Shown here piece by piece: positions 41,738 through 52,315 of a stretch of 64,000 nucleotides of DNA. The stretch's first letter is position 1; every line of letters starts with the position of its first letter. The stretch is taken from positions 13,393,632 through 13,457,631 of the forward strand of contig NC_089493.1 in NCBI RefSeq assembly GCF_036850765.1, read 5' to 3'. The notes below the pieces were generated by a model, which worked only from the letters and a program-made list of their open reading frames with translations, was not told where the DNA came from and ran no database searches. This stretch comes from Saccopteryx bilineata. Lineage: Eukaryota > Chordata > Mammalia > Chiroptera > Emballonuridae. The position numbers were made by a program, and so were the translations under genes.

Positions 41738-42066
41738 GCCTGACCAGGCAGTGGCACAGTGGATAGAGCTTCGGACTGGGATGCGGAGGACCCAGATTTG
41801 AGACCCTGAGGTCGCCAGCTTGAGCGCGGGCTCATCTGGTTTGAGCAAAGCTCACCAGCTTGTGCCCAAGGTCGCTGGCTCAGGCTAGGGGTCACTCGGT
41901 CTGCTTGTAGCACCCCATCAAGGCACATATGAGAAAGCAATCAATGAACAACTAAGGAGCCACAACAAAAATCTGATGCTTCTCATCTCTCTCTGTTCCT
42001 GTCTGTCTGTCCCTATCTATCCCTCTCTCTGACTCTCTCTCTGTCTCTGTAAATAAATAAATAAAT
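41738..42066 (+). repeat. tRNA-derived SINE, family B
   Basis: 'gcctgaccaggcagtggcac', 'gaggtcgccagcttgagcgc', 'gagaaagcaatcaatgaaca', and a (TAAA)n tail. Target-site duplication TAAACACAT (41726-41734 and 42066-42074). Confidence 0.94.
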
Positions 42067-42144
42067 AAACACATTTAAAAACATGGAATACATTGTCTAA
42101 ATAGGAAGAATGAAGGCCTAGAAATGGAAATGTGTTTAATTATT

Positions 42145-42308
42145 TTAAATGTTTCAATGTTTATTTTATTGACCCCAGAGATTGAGGAAGGGAGATGAAA
42201 AAGAGGGAACATCAATCTGTTCCTGTACGTGTCCTGACCGGGAAATGAACCGGCAATGTCTGTACTTTGGGACATGTTCTAACCAACCAAGCTAGACAGC
42301 CAGCGTGA
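42145..42308 (-). repeat. tRNA-derived SINE, family D (VES-like)
   Basis: Antisense copy: 'tttattttattgaccccaga', 'cctgaccgggaaatgaaccg', 'gacatgttctaaccaaccaa'. It has a perfect 17-base target-site duplication AAATGTGTTTAATTATT (42128-42144 and 42309-42325). Confidence 0.9.
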
Positions 42309-42582
42309 AAATGTGTTTAATTATTAAGGACTCATTAGCTTCTAATAGTCTTTCATTCCTTATCACTATTTTGGTTAAATTGCTACAATCTATGGTTTTG
42401 GAAACCAGACATTCTCTAAAATAATACTTCTCCCTCTATCATTGAACCTATTTCACCCAAATAAAATACTTTCCATGACTTTACTTGATAAAAGCTACAT
42501 TCCAGAATCATTTTACTCATTACGTAAAAGTCTATTCTGATTCTTCATACTTACCATCTAGAGTTACTTTCTGGTAGTTTTT

Positions 42583-42759
42583 TATTAAAGATTTTATTGA
42601 TTTTAGAGAAGAGAGAGAGAGAAAGGGATGGGAGAGAAGCAGGAAGCATGAACAAGTCGTTTCTCATATGTGACTTGATTGGGCAAAACTGAAGTTTCAA
42701 ACCAGCGACCTCAGCATTCCAGGTCAACACTTTATCTGTTGTGCCGCCACAGGTCAGGC
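42583..42759 (-). repeat. tRNA-derived SINE, family C (first of a three-SINE stack)
   Basis: Antisense: 'ttaaagattttattgatttt' side, 'cgacctcagcattccaggtc', 'gccgccacaggtcaggc'. It is bounded by target copies ACTTTCTGGTAGTTTTT (42566-42582) and TCTTCTGGTAATGTTTT (from 42760). Confidence 0.88.
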
Positions 42760-42776
42760 TCTTCTGGTAATGTTTT

Positions 42777-43128
42777 TTTTCTTCTTTTTCCAAGTGAGCG
42801 GAGGGGAGATAGAGAGATAGACTCCACATGCACCCCAACTGCGATTCACCCAGCAACCCCCAGCTGAGGCCGATGCTCTGCCCATTTGGGGCCATGCTCG
42901 CAACCAAGCTATTTTTAGCACCTAAGACAGAGGCTCCATGGAACCATCCTCATTTCCCAGGCTGATGCATTCAACCCAATTGAGCCGTGGCTGTGAGAGA
43001 GGAAAAGAGAGAGAGTGGGAGAGAGAAAAGGGGGGGCAGCAGATGGTCACTTTTCCTGTGTGTCCTGACCAAGAATCAAACCCAGGACTTCCATATGCCA
43101 GGCCAACGCTTTATCACTGAGCCAGGGC
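42777..43128 (-). repeat. tRNA-derived SINE, family A, old subtype (second of stack)
   Basis: Antisense, diverged: 'gatagactccacatgcaccc', 'gctatttttagcacctaaga', 'gtgtgtcctgaccaagaatc', 'tatcactgagccagggc'. Bounded by the target copies at 42760 and 43129-43145. The CTCF-like region is degraded. Confidence 0.88.
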
Positions 43129-43145
43129 CTCTTTTGGTAACTTTT

Positions 43146-43464
43146 ATTTAATTTTTTACAGGGACAGAGAGAGGGATAGATAGGGATAGACAGAAACAGA
43201 GAGAGATGAGAAGCATCAATCATCAGTTTTTCGTTGCGACATCTTAGTTGTTCATTGATTGCTTTCTCATATGTGCCTTGACTGCGGGCCTTCAGCAGAC
43301 CGAGTAACCCCTTGCTCGAGCCAGCGACCTTGGGTCCAAGCTAAGTGAGCTTTTTGCTCAAGCCAGATGAACTTGTGCTCAAGCTGGCGACCTCAGGGTC
43401 TCTAACCTTGGTCCTCCGCATCCCAGTCCGACGCTCTATCCACTGCACCACCGCCTGGTCAGGC
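43146..43464 (-). repeat. tRNA-derived SINE, family B (third of stack)
   Basis: Antisense, well preserved: 'gatgagaagcatcaatcatc', 'tttttcgttgcgacatctta', reversed head 'ccaccgcctggtcaggc'. Flanked by CTCTTTTGGTAACTTTT (43129-43145) and TCTTCTGGTAACTTTT (43465-43480). Confidence 0.92.
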
Positions 43465-43480
43465 TCTTCTGGTAACTTTT

Positions 43481-43777
43481 TAATGTATCAGATCACAGCT
43501 TTCAAGTCTATCGGGTTTATGATGAGGTCATACTTTATTCAGTTTTATAGCTAGTTTGACATACTGAAATATAAGAAGGTCAAGTGACTTGCCCAAGATC
43601 TTACCATGAGTTAGGATGGAGCATAAAATAGAGTGTGGGCCCTTATTCAGGGCTCTAATCTTTGATTGTATATTACTGAAATCCATACCTGGAATTTTAA
43701 AACCTACAATATAAAGGGTTTGCCTAATTTTTATAACTACATAGATGATTATGGAGTCTTCATTAAAGTCAAATACA
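43481..43777. other. Intergenic, nothing recognised
   Basis: AT-rich; part may be MIR (around 43585-43610, 'agtgacttgcccaagatctt'). Confidence 0.4.
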
Positions 43778-44091
43778 ATTGACCCTTAACACAAAGGTCA
43801 CAGTGTGAACTGTGTGGGTCCATTTATATGTGGATTTTTTTCAATAAATACTTGTACTGTTGGGAGTCCATGAATGTGAAGGGCTGACTATGTATTAATC
43901 TGAGTCGTTTTTATATTGGTGACTTTTGTACCCTCAAGTTTGGGTTTCCTCAGTAGGCCCTGGAACCAGTCCCCCAGGGATACCAGGGACAACTGAAGTT
44001 TGGGGTGCATCACAATACTCAGATTATACATGGCTTTTCAACTCCCCGGGGGCCGGTGCCCCTACCCCCCATGTTGTTTAAGGATCAATTG
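43778..44091 (+). mobile_element. Tigger-type MITE
   Basis: Terminal inverted repeats CAATTGACCCTTAACAC... / ...GTTTAAGGATCAATTG, a TA at the left end, and the internal string 'atatgtggatttttttcaat' typical of old Tigger (pogo-group) non-autonomous elements. 314 bases. Confidence 0.75.
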
Positions 44092-44605
44092 CACAATATC
44101 CTACCCCATCCACACTTTCACTTTCTGAGGTTTCAGATACCACGGTCAACCACAGTCCAAAAATATTAAATGGATAATTCCAGAAACAATTCATAAGTTT
44201 TAAATTGCACACCACTTTGAGTAGCATGATGAAATCTTGAGAGTGCCACTTCGTCCTGCCGGGGACATGAATCATCCCTTTCTCCAGTATGCCCATGCTG
44301 TATAAGGTCCCCACCTGTTAGTCACGTAGTGGCTGTCTGGGTTATCAGACAAATTGGTGTAGTTTCGCAGGGCTTGTGTTCAAGTTACCCTTATTTTACT
44401 AAACAGTGGCCCCAAAGTGCGACAGTAGTGATGCTGGCACTTTAGGTATGCTGCAGGGGCGTCTTAAAGTGCTTCCGTTAAGTGAAAAGATGTGTGGGAG
44501 AAAACATAGTATATATAGTATATATAGGGTTCAGCACTATCGCGGTTCTGCAAATCCACCGGGGGTCTTGGAACATAATGCCCACAGATAAGGGCATTAT
44601 GTTCC
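44092..44605 (+). mobile_element. Tigger-type element with transposase N-terminal remnant
   Basis: 'ctgaggtttcagataccacg', 'gtcaaccacagtccaaaaat', 'gtgttcaagttaccctta' lead to a reading frame at 44406 whose first residues, MAPKCDSSDAG, and later VLPLSEK resemble the start of Tigger transposases. It then jumps to the element's 3' end ('ggttcagcactatcgcggtt'). An internally deleted relic, not functional. Confidence 0.7.
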
Positions 44606-45039
44606 TATAGCCTGTAGCCTGTCAGTGAATAAACTTCCAAACTTATGGAGAGATCAGCAATCTGGAAAACAAGCCACACTATTATGATATAATTTAATGA
44701 GAATCAAGTCTATGGACTATGTCATGATACTGAGAGGAAATGGTTATTATTGTTATTTAAACAAAATGATGTTAAATAGAAGGAGTGGGAAGAATGTAGC
44801 ACCAAACCAGGAAACTCAGCTTTGACTATCATTTCTGTTACTAACCAAGTCACTCCACTCCTCGAAGTCTGACAGAAAGAATACAAATGCAATTATTGTA
44901 CATATGCATGGGTAACACAAGAAGTTTGAACTGAATCTGTAAACACCTTCCAGCCGTAAAGCTGTGCCTGAGATTATAACATATATGATTATAAAATATG
45001 CATATATGTCATATACATGTATATACACAAATATACATA
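44606..45039. other. Intergenic, AT-rich
   Basis: Nothing recognised except short ATAT runs. Confidence 0.4.
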
Positions 45040-45153
45040 CAGGGTGCGGCAAAAGTAGGTTTACAGTTGTTCATATGAAAAATAATAATAATAATACAAA
45101 AATAAATTGTTTTGCATACTCACAACTGTAAACCTACTTTTACCCCCACCTCA
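45040..45153. mobile_element. Palindromic mariner-type MITE
   Basis: About 114 bases. CAAAAGTAGGTTTACAGTTG near the left end and CAACTGTAAACCTACTTTTA near the right form long inverted repeats around a short AT-rich centre with (AAT)n. The ends abut TA dinucleotides. It fits a non-autonomous Tc1/mariner element. Confidence 0.8.
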
Positions 45154-45199
45154 TATATTGAAGATGAAGAGGACAATTGGAGAAATAGAAATAGTTTAA

Positions 45200-45355
45200 A
45201 AATAAAACTAACATTTCCTGAGCATTGACTCTGGCCAGGCCCCATGCTAAATGTGTGACTACATCCTGCACATCCTGTGAGGCAGGCGTCACAGTTATCC
45301 TTACGTGGGAACTGAGGCACTGGCAGATTCAATGATTTGCCTAATTTAAGTACTG
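45200..45355 (-). repeat. MIR SINE
   Basis: Antisense MIR: 'catttcctgagcattgactc', 'ggccaggccccatgctaaat', 'gtgggaactgaggcactggc'. Confidence 0.8.
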
Positions 45356-45726
45356 GAACCCCAAAACCTAGCTAAGAGGACCAAGCACATAAGAATCATG
45401 CTATATCTCCTATTACTTAATTTTTTGTTGGGGAAATGGAAAGAAGATTAAAATTTGATTTTAAAGAGACATTTCTTACCCAATGATTTAAAATTAAAAT
45501 AAGATCATAGGAATGTGGTAATAGCTGTGTCTTGCACACAAGGAGTAGAGTGTCTGTGAACAAAAACACAAGCAAAAAACATTGACTTTGTGATGCTTTC
45601 TAAGTAAAGGACATTTCTCCTTTTGCAGATGAGGCCTAAGAAGGCAAGGAGATTTTCTCTCTGTCAAACATTCAGTTGATGAATGTTTTCTTCAAAACAG
45701 GTGCTTTCTTCAAAAGAGGTGACTGA
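45356..45726. other. Intergenic, nothing recognised
   Basis: AT-rich. The string 'acaggtgctttcttcaaaag' nearly repeats itself around 45680-45720. Confidence 0.4.
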
Positions 45727-46192
45727 GGCCCTGGCTGGTTTGCTCAGTTGTTTAGAGCAGTGGTCCCCAACCCCCGGGCCGCAGACCGGTACCGGTCCGT
45801 GGGCCATTTAGTACCGGTGCGCAGAGAAAGAATAAATAACTTACATTATTTCCGTTTTATTTATATTTAAGTCTGAACAATGTTTTATTTTTAAAAAATG
45901 ACCAGATTCCCTCTGTTACATCCATCTAAGACTCACTCTTGACACTTGTCTCGTAAGTTCGACAATTATATTTAAAAATACCACAGTTTTTACACCGGTC
46001 ACATAATTTTATTTTGTGCATTTTTCCATCCCACCCTAAAGGCTGGTCTGTGAAAATATTTTCTGACATTAAACCGGTCCATGGCCCAAAAAAGGTTGGG
46101 GACCACTGGTTTAGAATGTTGTCCCCAAAGGCCAAGGTTGTGAGTTCAATCCTTGGTCAGGGCACATATGAGAAGCAACCAATTACCATATT
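45727..46192 (+). repeat. tRNA-derived SINE, family D, split by a hAT element
   Basis: Left part 'ggccctggctggtttgctca' to 45757; right part 'aatgttgtccccaaaggcca', 'gtgagttcaatccttggtca', 'gggcacatatgagaagcaac' from about 46114. Together they make a VES-like SINE head. The hAT MITE at 45758-46108 lies between its A and B boxes. Confidence 0.85.
45758..46108 (+). mobile_element. hAT-superfamily MITE, second family
   Basis: 351 bases with inverted ends CAGTGGTCCCCAACC / GGTTGGGGACCACTG and an 8-base target-site duplication GTTTAGAG / GTTTAGAA (one mismatch). Subterminal ACCGGTACCGGTCCGTGG and ACCGGTCCATGG strings are also inverted. No coding capacity. Related in its ends to, but distinct from, the elements at 25701 and 51979. 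Confidence 0.9.
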
Positions 46193-46262
46193 TCCCCATG
46201 TATAAGACACACCCTTTTTAGAAAATTTTGGGGTTTAAAAACTGGGTGTGTCTTATACAGTG
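46193..46262. mobile_element. Short hairpin MITE-like inverted repeat
   Basis: TGTATAAGACACACCC (46199-46214) and GGGTGTGTCTTATACA (46244-46259) are perfect 16-base inverted repeats around a 29-base AT-rich loop. The element sits exactly where the family D SINE body stops. Superfamily not assigned. Confidence 0.65.
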
Positions 46263-46307
46263 GTTGTAGATTTTTTTACTTGCATTTTCTAGATACCATG
46301 AATACAG

Positions 46308-46364
46308 TAGATCAGATAGGTAGATAGATTAGATGGAGATAGATAGATGATAGATAGATAGATC
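46308..46364. repeat. (GATA)n microsatellite
   Basis: Interrupted AGATAGATAGATGATAGATA repeat. Confidence 0.9.
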
Positions 46365-46403
46365 TCCTTGCCTTTATGGAACTTACATTCTTTTGAGAAA
46401 ATA

Positions 46404-46413
46404 AATGTGTGTA

Positions 46414-46472
<59 letters not shown>
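46404..46472. repeat. Compound (GT)n(GA)n microsatellite
   Basis: GTGTGTGTGTGT run passing directly into a GAGAGAGAGAGA run. Confidence 0.95.
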
Positions 46473-46476
<4 letters not shown>

Positions 46477-48117
46477 TTCATGGCTTTTACAACGTAAGCC
46501 ATCTAAATTTATTGACTATGTATAACTATAATCAGTTGTGTCTTCATGGATGTATGATCTATTTAGAGTATTTTCCTCAAGAAATTTGTAATCTCAAACT
46601 TGAGTCCTTCTCCTGTGCTATTACACAGGAAAGAAATCTTGCGTTCTACCCCTCCACTATCTCCAACTGCCCCATAGTCCAATAGCATCTTGGTAATTGC
46701 CCACCATTTGGGATTCTCCACCTCAACAGTCATTTCCAATAGCCAGCATAGATTCTTGCTGTTTGTGTGTAGGTTGACATTTCATTCAGTGTTATACAGG
46801 ATTATTATAAAAGTTTTACTATATCAACCACAAAATACCTCATTACTTTTCCATGTAAGTTTTTGCTATGATTTTTTTTTTGCTATTATCATTTATGAAT
46901 GAGTCATATAGGTAAAGAATGGAGTGAGAATTCTAACATTACATTTAAATTTGAATGTCTGTTACCATCAGAACATAACAAGCAAGAGTTAGGCCATGAC
47001 TTCATACCATGAGAAAAGCATTATCAGTTTTAGCTATTTAGTAGTGTTCTATAATTTTAAGTAGATCATAAGCAGACTGCGTGTCCTGCTGTGTGTTCCA
47101 GCTTGTTCATCAGGACATTTAGTTAATGGCCAAAAGTGCAATGTTTTCAAACAACACCGTTCGCCTTGTATGTGTGGCCTGTTCTAGTTTTCTTTATTTT
47201 TTTAAAAACACTTTCCTTTGTGTACTAGAGGACACTTCTTGCCCTCCATTCACAGACCTTGTGCTTGTTTTGCTAGTAGCTGTGGTGATGGATTTGCACT
47301 AGTTCCTCCCTGGCCTGGTTCACCCTTGTGACCAAGGTCATGAATATGCAACACAGCAAGGGGTCAGGGATAGAGAACAGAGCAAAATAATGGCCCGTTA
47401 ATGAGACTGGACCCATGACTTGGGCCTCATTAGCTCTGTGCTTTGACCTACTGAGTTCTTAAGTCACAAGCAGCCAATGGTTACACAGACTTAGGGACTA
47501 AATATGTGAGTTCATATTTTAAATACCCAATGGGATAAGATCATAGTTTTTGTGCTTTAGTTGTTTACACTAAATTTAAGCTAATTTTTTTTAAAAAATG
47601 CAGCTGACCTATTGAGCAATGTGTTCTGTAAATTATACTGTTTTGGAAATTCTTGAACCACCATTTCCCCATTAACCCAAAAATCAAATACAAAAGTAAC
47701 TTTAATCAACATAAAACAGTAGCTAGCAACTTGTTATTTCTACCATATGTGCTACATTGGGAGACAGAGCAGAGAGCAGGTCTAAGACATCCGTGCAACA
47801 ATAGGCATTGTGCAGCTTACAAATGACTTAACAACTATGCAGTTGAGTGATATGTGGCCACAGTGGGAAACTGGAATGGCAGGTTTGGGGATGACTCAGT
47901 TTGCTTGAAGAGCAGAGCTACTGATTGGCACAAGTTGATACTTTCACTGAGGTCCTGATATGCGGAAAACTTGACCATTATGTTAAATCAGATAAATTGA
48001 TGTTGATTGTGGATTACATCAAAGAATGGGCCTTACCAATTCCAACAGTGGGAAGGTCTGGTTCATAACTGTGTGCTTTTGAATCATAATAAAAAACCTT
48101 CATCCTACCTTGTGGAG
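46473..48117. other. Intergenic, AT-rich, nothing recognised
   Basis: About 1.6 kb without a repeat or exon I can name. Confidence 0.4.
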
Positions 48118-48270
48118 CTGTGCTGTCCAATACAGTAGCCACTAGCCACATGTGGCTATTTAAATCAAAATTAATTAAAATAAAAAATACAATTCTTCAG
48201 TTTCACTAGCCACATTTCAGGCACTCGGGAGGCCCCCTTGGCTAGTGGTTGCCATATTGGACAGCATACA
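48118..48270 (+). mobile_element. Ancient DNA-transposon MITE
   Basis: 'gctgtccaatacagtagcca' at the left is inverted as 'tggttgccatattggacagc' at the right, and CTAGCCACATGTGG occurs inside. This is a known mammal-wide non-autonomous DNA-transposon type, now diverged. Confidence 0.7.
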
Positions 48271-48339
48271 TTTCCATCATCCCAAAAATTCTATTGGGAA
48301 GCACTACCATGTTTGACTGGATCAAGAATCTTGAGGATC

Positions 48340-48950
48340 CTAAAATTTTTAATATCACCTCAACAATTCTTTATTCATTCCAAAGAGCTTGTCCTCTTCT
48401 GATCCATTCAAGATACACCCACCAGATTAGTTTCATCACATCAGTTCTCTGTTCAGAAACCTTCATTGGCTCCCCACTGCCTGCCGGAGATGAAATGCTA
48501 AGTCCTTGTACCTAGCATTCAAAGCCCTTCAACAGTTTGTTGGTGTGCTTTTTCAATATGTTTTTGTTATTCTACAAATATGAACTCTCTGTTTCAAATT
48601 GGTTTATTCTCTGTTCTGTTCCCTGAATACATATTGTGCCCTTCTAACTCATGGCTTTTCCCATGCCATCCCTAGTGTTCAGATATGACTGTCCATATCT
48701 TCACCACCTCTCTGAAGTCTACTTCAGAATCTTGCCTACTTCAACCCCACATCTTTCAGACGTTTCTGATTATCATAGCTCTTCATGAACAACTTCTCTC
48801 CTGAATTCCTTTATCTCTTACCCTTTTCTGCCTGATATCTTCTCATGTATCACACCTCCTCAACCGTACAGAAGCAGAAGCTACCATCTTATAGTCTATG
48901 GAACTCAGCAGGGTATCTGAGTCAATAAATACCAGAAGATCATTAAATTG
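48340..48950 (+). repeat. L2 LINE fragment
   Basis: 'ccttcattggctccccactg', 'gcattcaaagcccttcaaca', 'catggcttttcccatgccat', 'caccacctctctgaagtcta' follow the order of the L2 3' region. Confidence 0.75.
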
Positions 48951-49599
48951 ATTAGTGTTGAGCTCAATTCACTCCTGGGACTGGAGAACGTATTAGATGT
49001 GAATTTTCCAAAGTAGAGAAAAAAGGAAAATAAAGTCCTTTACTCTAATGCTGAACTACCTCCTGAAGCCGGCCTCCCTAGATTTTGTGGCAAGCCACAC
49101 CCCCTCAGGATCAGCTGCTGTTCCTGCTTGGAGCCTGACCTGTACTTATGACCCTGAGCAAGCACCTATCTGGCCTGAGCCTTCCTTCTTTGGCAGTTCT
49201 CTCCCTACTTTCACATAACTGAATCCATTACCTGTTTCCTATAACAGAGAAAACATGGCCACAGGCAAGTTGCACCTGAACAGAAATACTGGATCTCTTT
49301 CTAAGTCCAATGAAGATGCATCTTGAGTTCTACTGGAAGTAAACCAATTCTAGGCATCACAATAGGATGGGATCATTTGGTCACAAAATATTTGCCTTCA
49401 GGAAAATTATCAGGTTGTAAACTGAGTATAGGTAGGCCCCCTCTCTTCTTGCACGTTCCTTCATAAATCAAGAGGATAGACAGGAATTTTGTCTTATTTC
49501 AATAAAAGGTTATGCACGGTTTTGTTATTTTTCATTGTTTTGAAAACTTATTTCCCTAGAAGCTTCTTTCACAATATTGTGAAATATTATGTGTTAGGT
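48951..49599. other. Intergenic, nothing recognised
   Basis: No exon or repeat assigned. Confidence 0.4.
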
Positions 49600-49770
49600 T
49601 AAATGGCTGCTTCCCTGGCCACGTAGCCACACAGACTCAGCTATCTCATTTGTAAAATGGATATGATAATAACACACCTCAAAAGCTTGTGTGAGGGTTA
49701 CATTAGAGGGAAGAACGTACGAATTAGTTTGTAAATGATAAAGCCCTAGACAATTATAGGGTGTGATTGT
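49600..49770 (+). repeat. MIR SINE fragment
   Basis: Diverged MIR: 'actcagctatctcatttgta', 'aaatggatatgataataaca', 'gtgtgagggttacattagag'. Confidence 0.7.
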
Positions 49771-51250
49771 TTATAATATTTAAAATATCAGTCAGCTAAA
49801 TTGACAAAAGTCAGATCAGAAGTCCACTTCAGAACCAGCCGACATCTGAGGCAGCAGTCCAACGTCTGAGCAGAGGGAAGATCCAAGGTCTCCCGTCTTT
49901 CGGCGCCCCCCCCCCCCAGGCTGGTCCCCTGGGCGTGGGCCTTTCACAGCAACGGTCCCTCCAGTGGAATGCTGCGGAGTCATCACCCCTCCTGGAGCAG
50001 CCTGAGAGATTTGTGACACGGAGAACTGATTTATAGTTTCATGTTTCACTGCTGTAGCTCTTCCCTGCTACACAAAGTATCATAGTTGCACCTGCCTGAC
50101 ACACAGCGTGAAACCTAGGAAATGACCTCAAAACTGAAGAGCCGCAAAATACATAAGCCATATTTTAAATGAACTATTGACACAGGGGTTCTAACAGAGG
50201 CATTTCTGACTTTCCAATCCTAAAAAAAAGGTGGAGAACCCATGAGAGCTGTTTAGCACTTCGTATCCGTGGCAACTTTGTATTTTGTAATACTCTGAGG
50301 TTGGAGCACCTGTATATCAATCAGCCTGTATGGTCATACCGCAGGCTCCCCTCACACCATCCTTACTTTCTAAACGCATTTTGCTTGTGAACATTTGCTC
50401 GACAGCCGGCTAGGTTAGAGGGTTAGGTGCTGCTGGAGCCATAGAACGAGGTTTTCTTTTTATAAATAAACACCATTTCTGAACAAGTGCAGTCCATACC
50501 CATTTTAATCAGCTAAAGAAAGAACCAGGTTTTTTTGGTACCAGCCTGAAAGTTGCATAATGATAAATGCAGATATAACCACGATTATGCTTCATTAGCA
50601 CTTTGCAATACCCTAAAAAATACTTCAGAATGTTATAAAAGAATTATAATTGTATAGCTATATTGCTTTTCATTTGTTCGTTACCCATCTCAAAACATTG
50701 GCTATGAGGAATAAGAAAGAGAAACACTGCTAAAATTAAGAAAATAAAAGTAAAGCAACTATGATAAGGCTTAACAACAGGAAAGGGTCAGCAATTTAAA
50801 TGAAGGTCAAAGATTTTAAATAACTGTATAGATAAGGCCTAGCATAGAGAACAATTTAAGACAGCCAAACCCTAAATGAAATAACAAAGTCCAAAGGAAA
50901 GTCATTTCAAGATTTTCCAGTCACTTGGAGGCCTTGTAGATGATAGTGTTCCTCTGCTCCCCTTATTATAATTAACCTTTGATTAAAATGTATTCAAAGG
51001 TCAAAGGAAAGATTAGTGCAGTATAATTTTAAAGCCTGTTCTGTCGCTAACTAGTCACTTCTTAGAACTTACCTGACAAATGGAAAAGGTGGACCAGATG
51101 GACTTTCTCTGGTTCCTCCCGGATTTAGAACTTTATAATGCTAAATATTTTGCTTGTGAATTTTTTTTTTTTTTTTTGCTTGTGAATTTTGTGAGGAACT
51201 TGTACAGAACTCTCTAGTAACTAGGAGACCTCTGGAGATGTGGTTATAAA
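49771..51250. other. Intergenic, nothing recognised
   Basis: Contains a C13 run near 49906-49918 in a GC-rich patch (49800-50030); the rest is AT-rich. No exon or repeat family recognised. Confidence 0.4.
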
Positions 51251-51252
51251 TA

Positions 51253-51850
51253 CAGTGTGTCCATAAAGTCATGGTGCACTTTTGACCAGTCACAGGAAAG
51301 GCAACAAAAGATGATAGAAATGTGAAATCTGCACCAAATAAAAGGAAAACTCTCCCAGTTTCATACCTATTCAGTGCAGTTCGATGTGGGCTCACGCACA
51401 GATTTTTTAGGGCTCCTTAGGTAGCTATCCCGTATAGCCTCTACAGACTCGTTACTGACTGATGGCCTATCAGAACGAGGTTTCTCCACCAAACTGCCGA
51501 TTTCTTTCAACTGCTTATCCCACCAAGTAATATTATTCCTATGTGGTGGCGCTTCGTTATAAACGTGTCGATATTCACGTTGCACTTTGGTCACGGATTC
51601 AAATTTAGCGAGCCACAGAACACACTGAACTTTCCTCTGTACCGTCCACATCTCGACTGGCATGGCTGTGGGCTGCTCTGCTGTATACATGGTGTTACGT
51701 CATCATCTGCGCATGTGCACATGCTGCCACATCATCCTACAGAAACTGGGAGGGTTTTCCTTTTATTTGGTGCAGATTTCACATTTCTATTGTCTTTTGT
51801 TGCTTTCCTGTGACCGGTCAAAAGTGCACTATGACTTTACGGACACACTG
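51253..51850 (-). mobile_element. Internally deleted Tc1/mariner-type transposon
   Basis: 598 bases flanked by TA dinucleotides (51251-51252 and 51851-51852). The terminal inverted repeats are long, about 110 bases (51253-51362 and 51742-51850), begin CAGTGTGTCC and differ at only about ten positions. Between them, a minus-strand frame encodes the N-terminal helix-turn-helix part of a transposase. The catalytic part is missing. Confidence 0.9.
51367..51690 (-). pseudogene. Transposase N-terminal fragment (DUF4817-like HTH)
   Basis: The open frame contains QRKVQCVLWLAKFESVTKVQ, YNEAPPHRNNITWWDKQLKE and GSLVEKPRSDRPSVSNESVE. These match the layout of the helix-turn-helix domain seen at the start of many Tc1/mariner-type transposases from arthropods (annotated DUF4817): residues near 18-60 form the first HTH unit and near 75-100 the start of the second. 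The frame ends shortly after, at the right-hand element junction, with no DDE/D catalytic domain, so it cannot transpose by itself. The frame has stayed open over this part, which suggests modest age. Confidence 0.75.
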
Positions 51851-51978
51851 TAGAGCTGTAGTCACAGGGGACTTGACTCATGAGTTACATCTTTTTATAA
51901 ATGGTAAAAATTAAGATTATTATAGAATTCCTACTCTGTTAAATAATACTCAATTAAAATATTTAGAACAGACTAGAC

Positions 51979-52307
51979 CAGGGGTCCCCAAACTTTTTAC
52001 ACAGGGGGCTAGTTCACTGTCCCTCAGACCGTTGGAGGGCCAGACTATTAAAAAATCTATGAACAAATCCCTATGCACACTGCACATATTTTATTTTAAA
52101 GTAAAAAAACAAAATGGGAACAAATACAATATTTAAAATAAAGAACAAGTAAATTTAAATCAACAAACTGACCAGTATTTCAATGGGAACTCTGCTCCTC
52201 TCACTGACCAACAATGGAAGAGGTGCCCCTTCCGAAGAGCGGCAGGGGGCCGGATAAATGGCCTCGGGGCCGCATGCGGCCCGAGGGCCGTAGTTTGGGG
52301 ACCCCTG
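51979..52307 (-). mobile_element. hAT-superfamily MITE, copy 2
   Basis: 329 bases, the same family as 25701-26034 in reverse orientation. Ends CAGGGGTCCCCAAACT / AGTTTGGGGACCCCTG, with a perfect 8-base target-site duplication GACTAGAC (51971-51978 and 52308-52315). Confidence 0.95.
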
Positions 52308-52315
52308 GACTAGAC

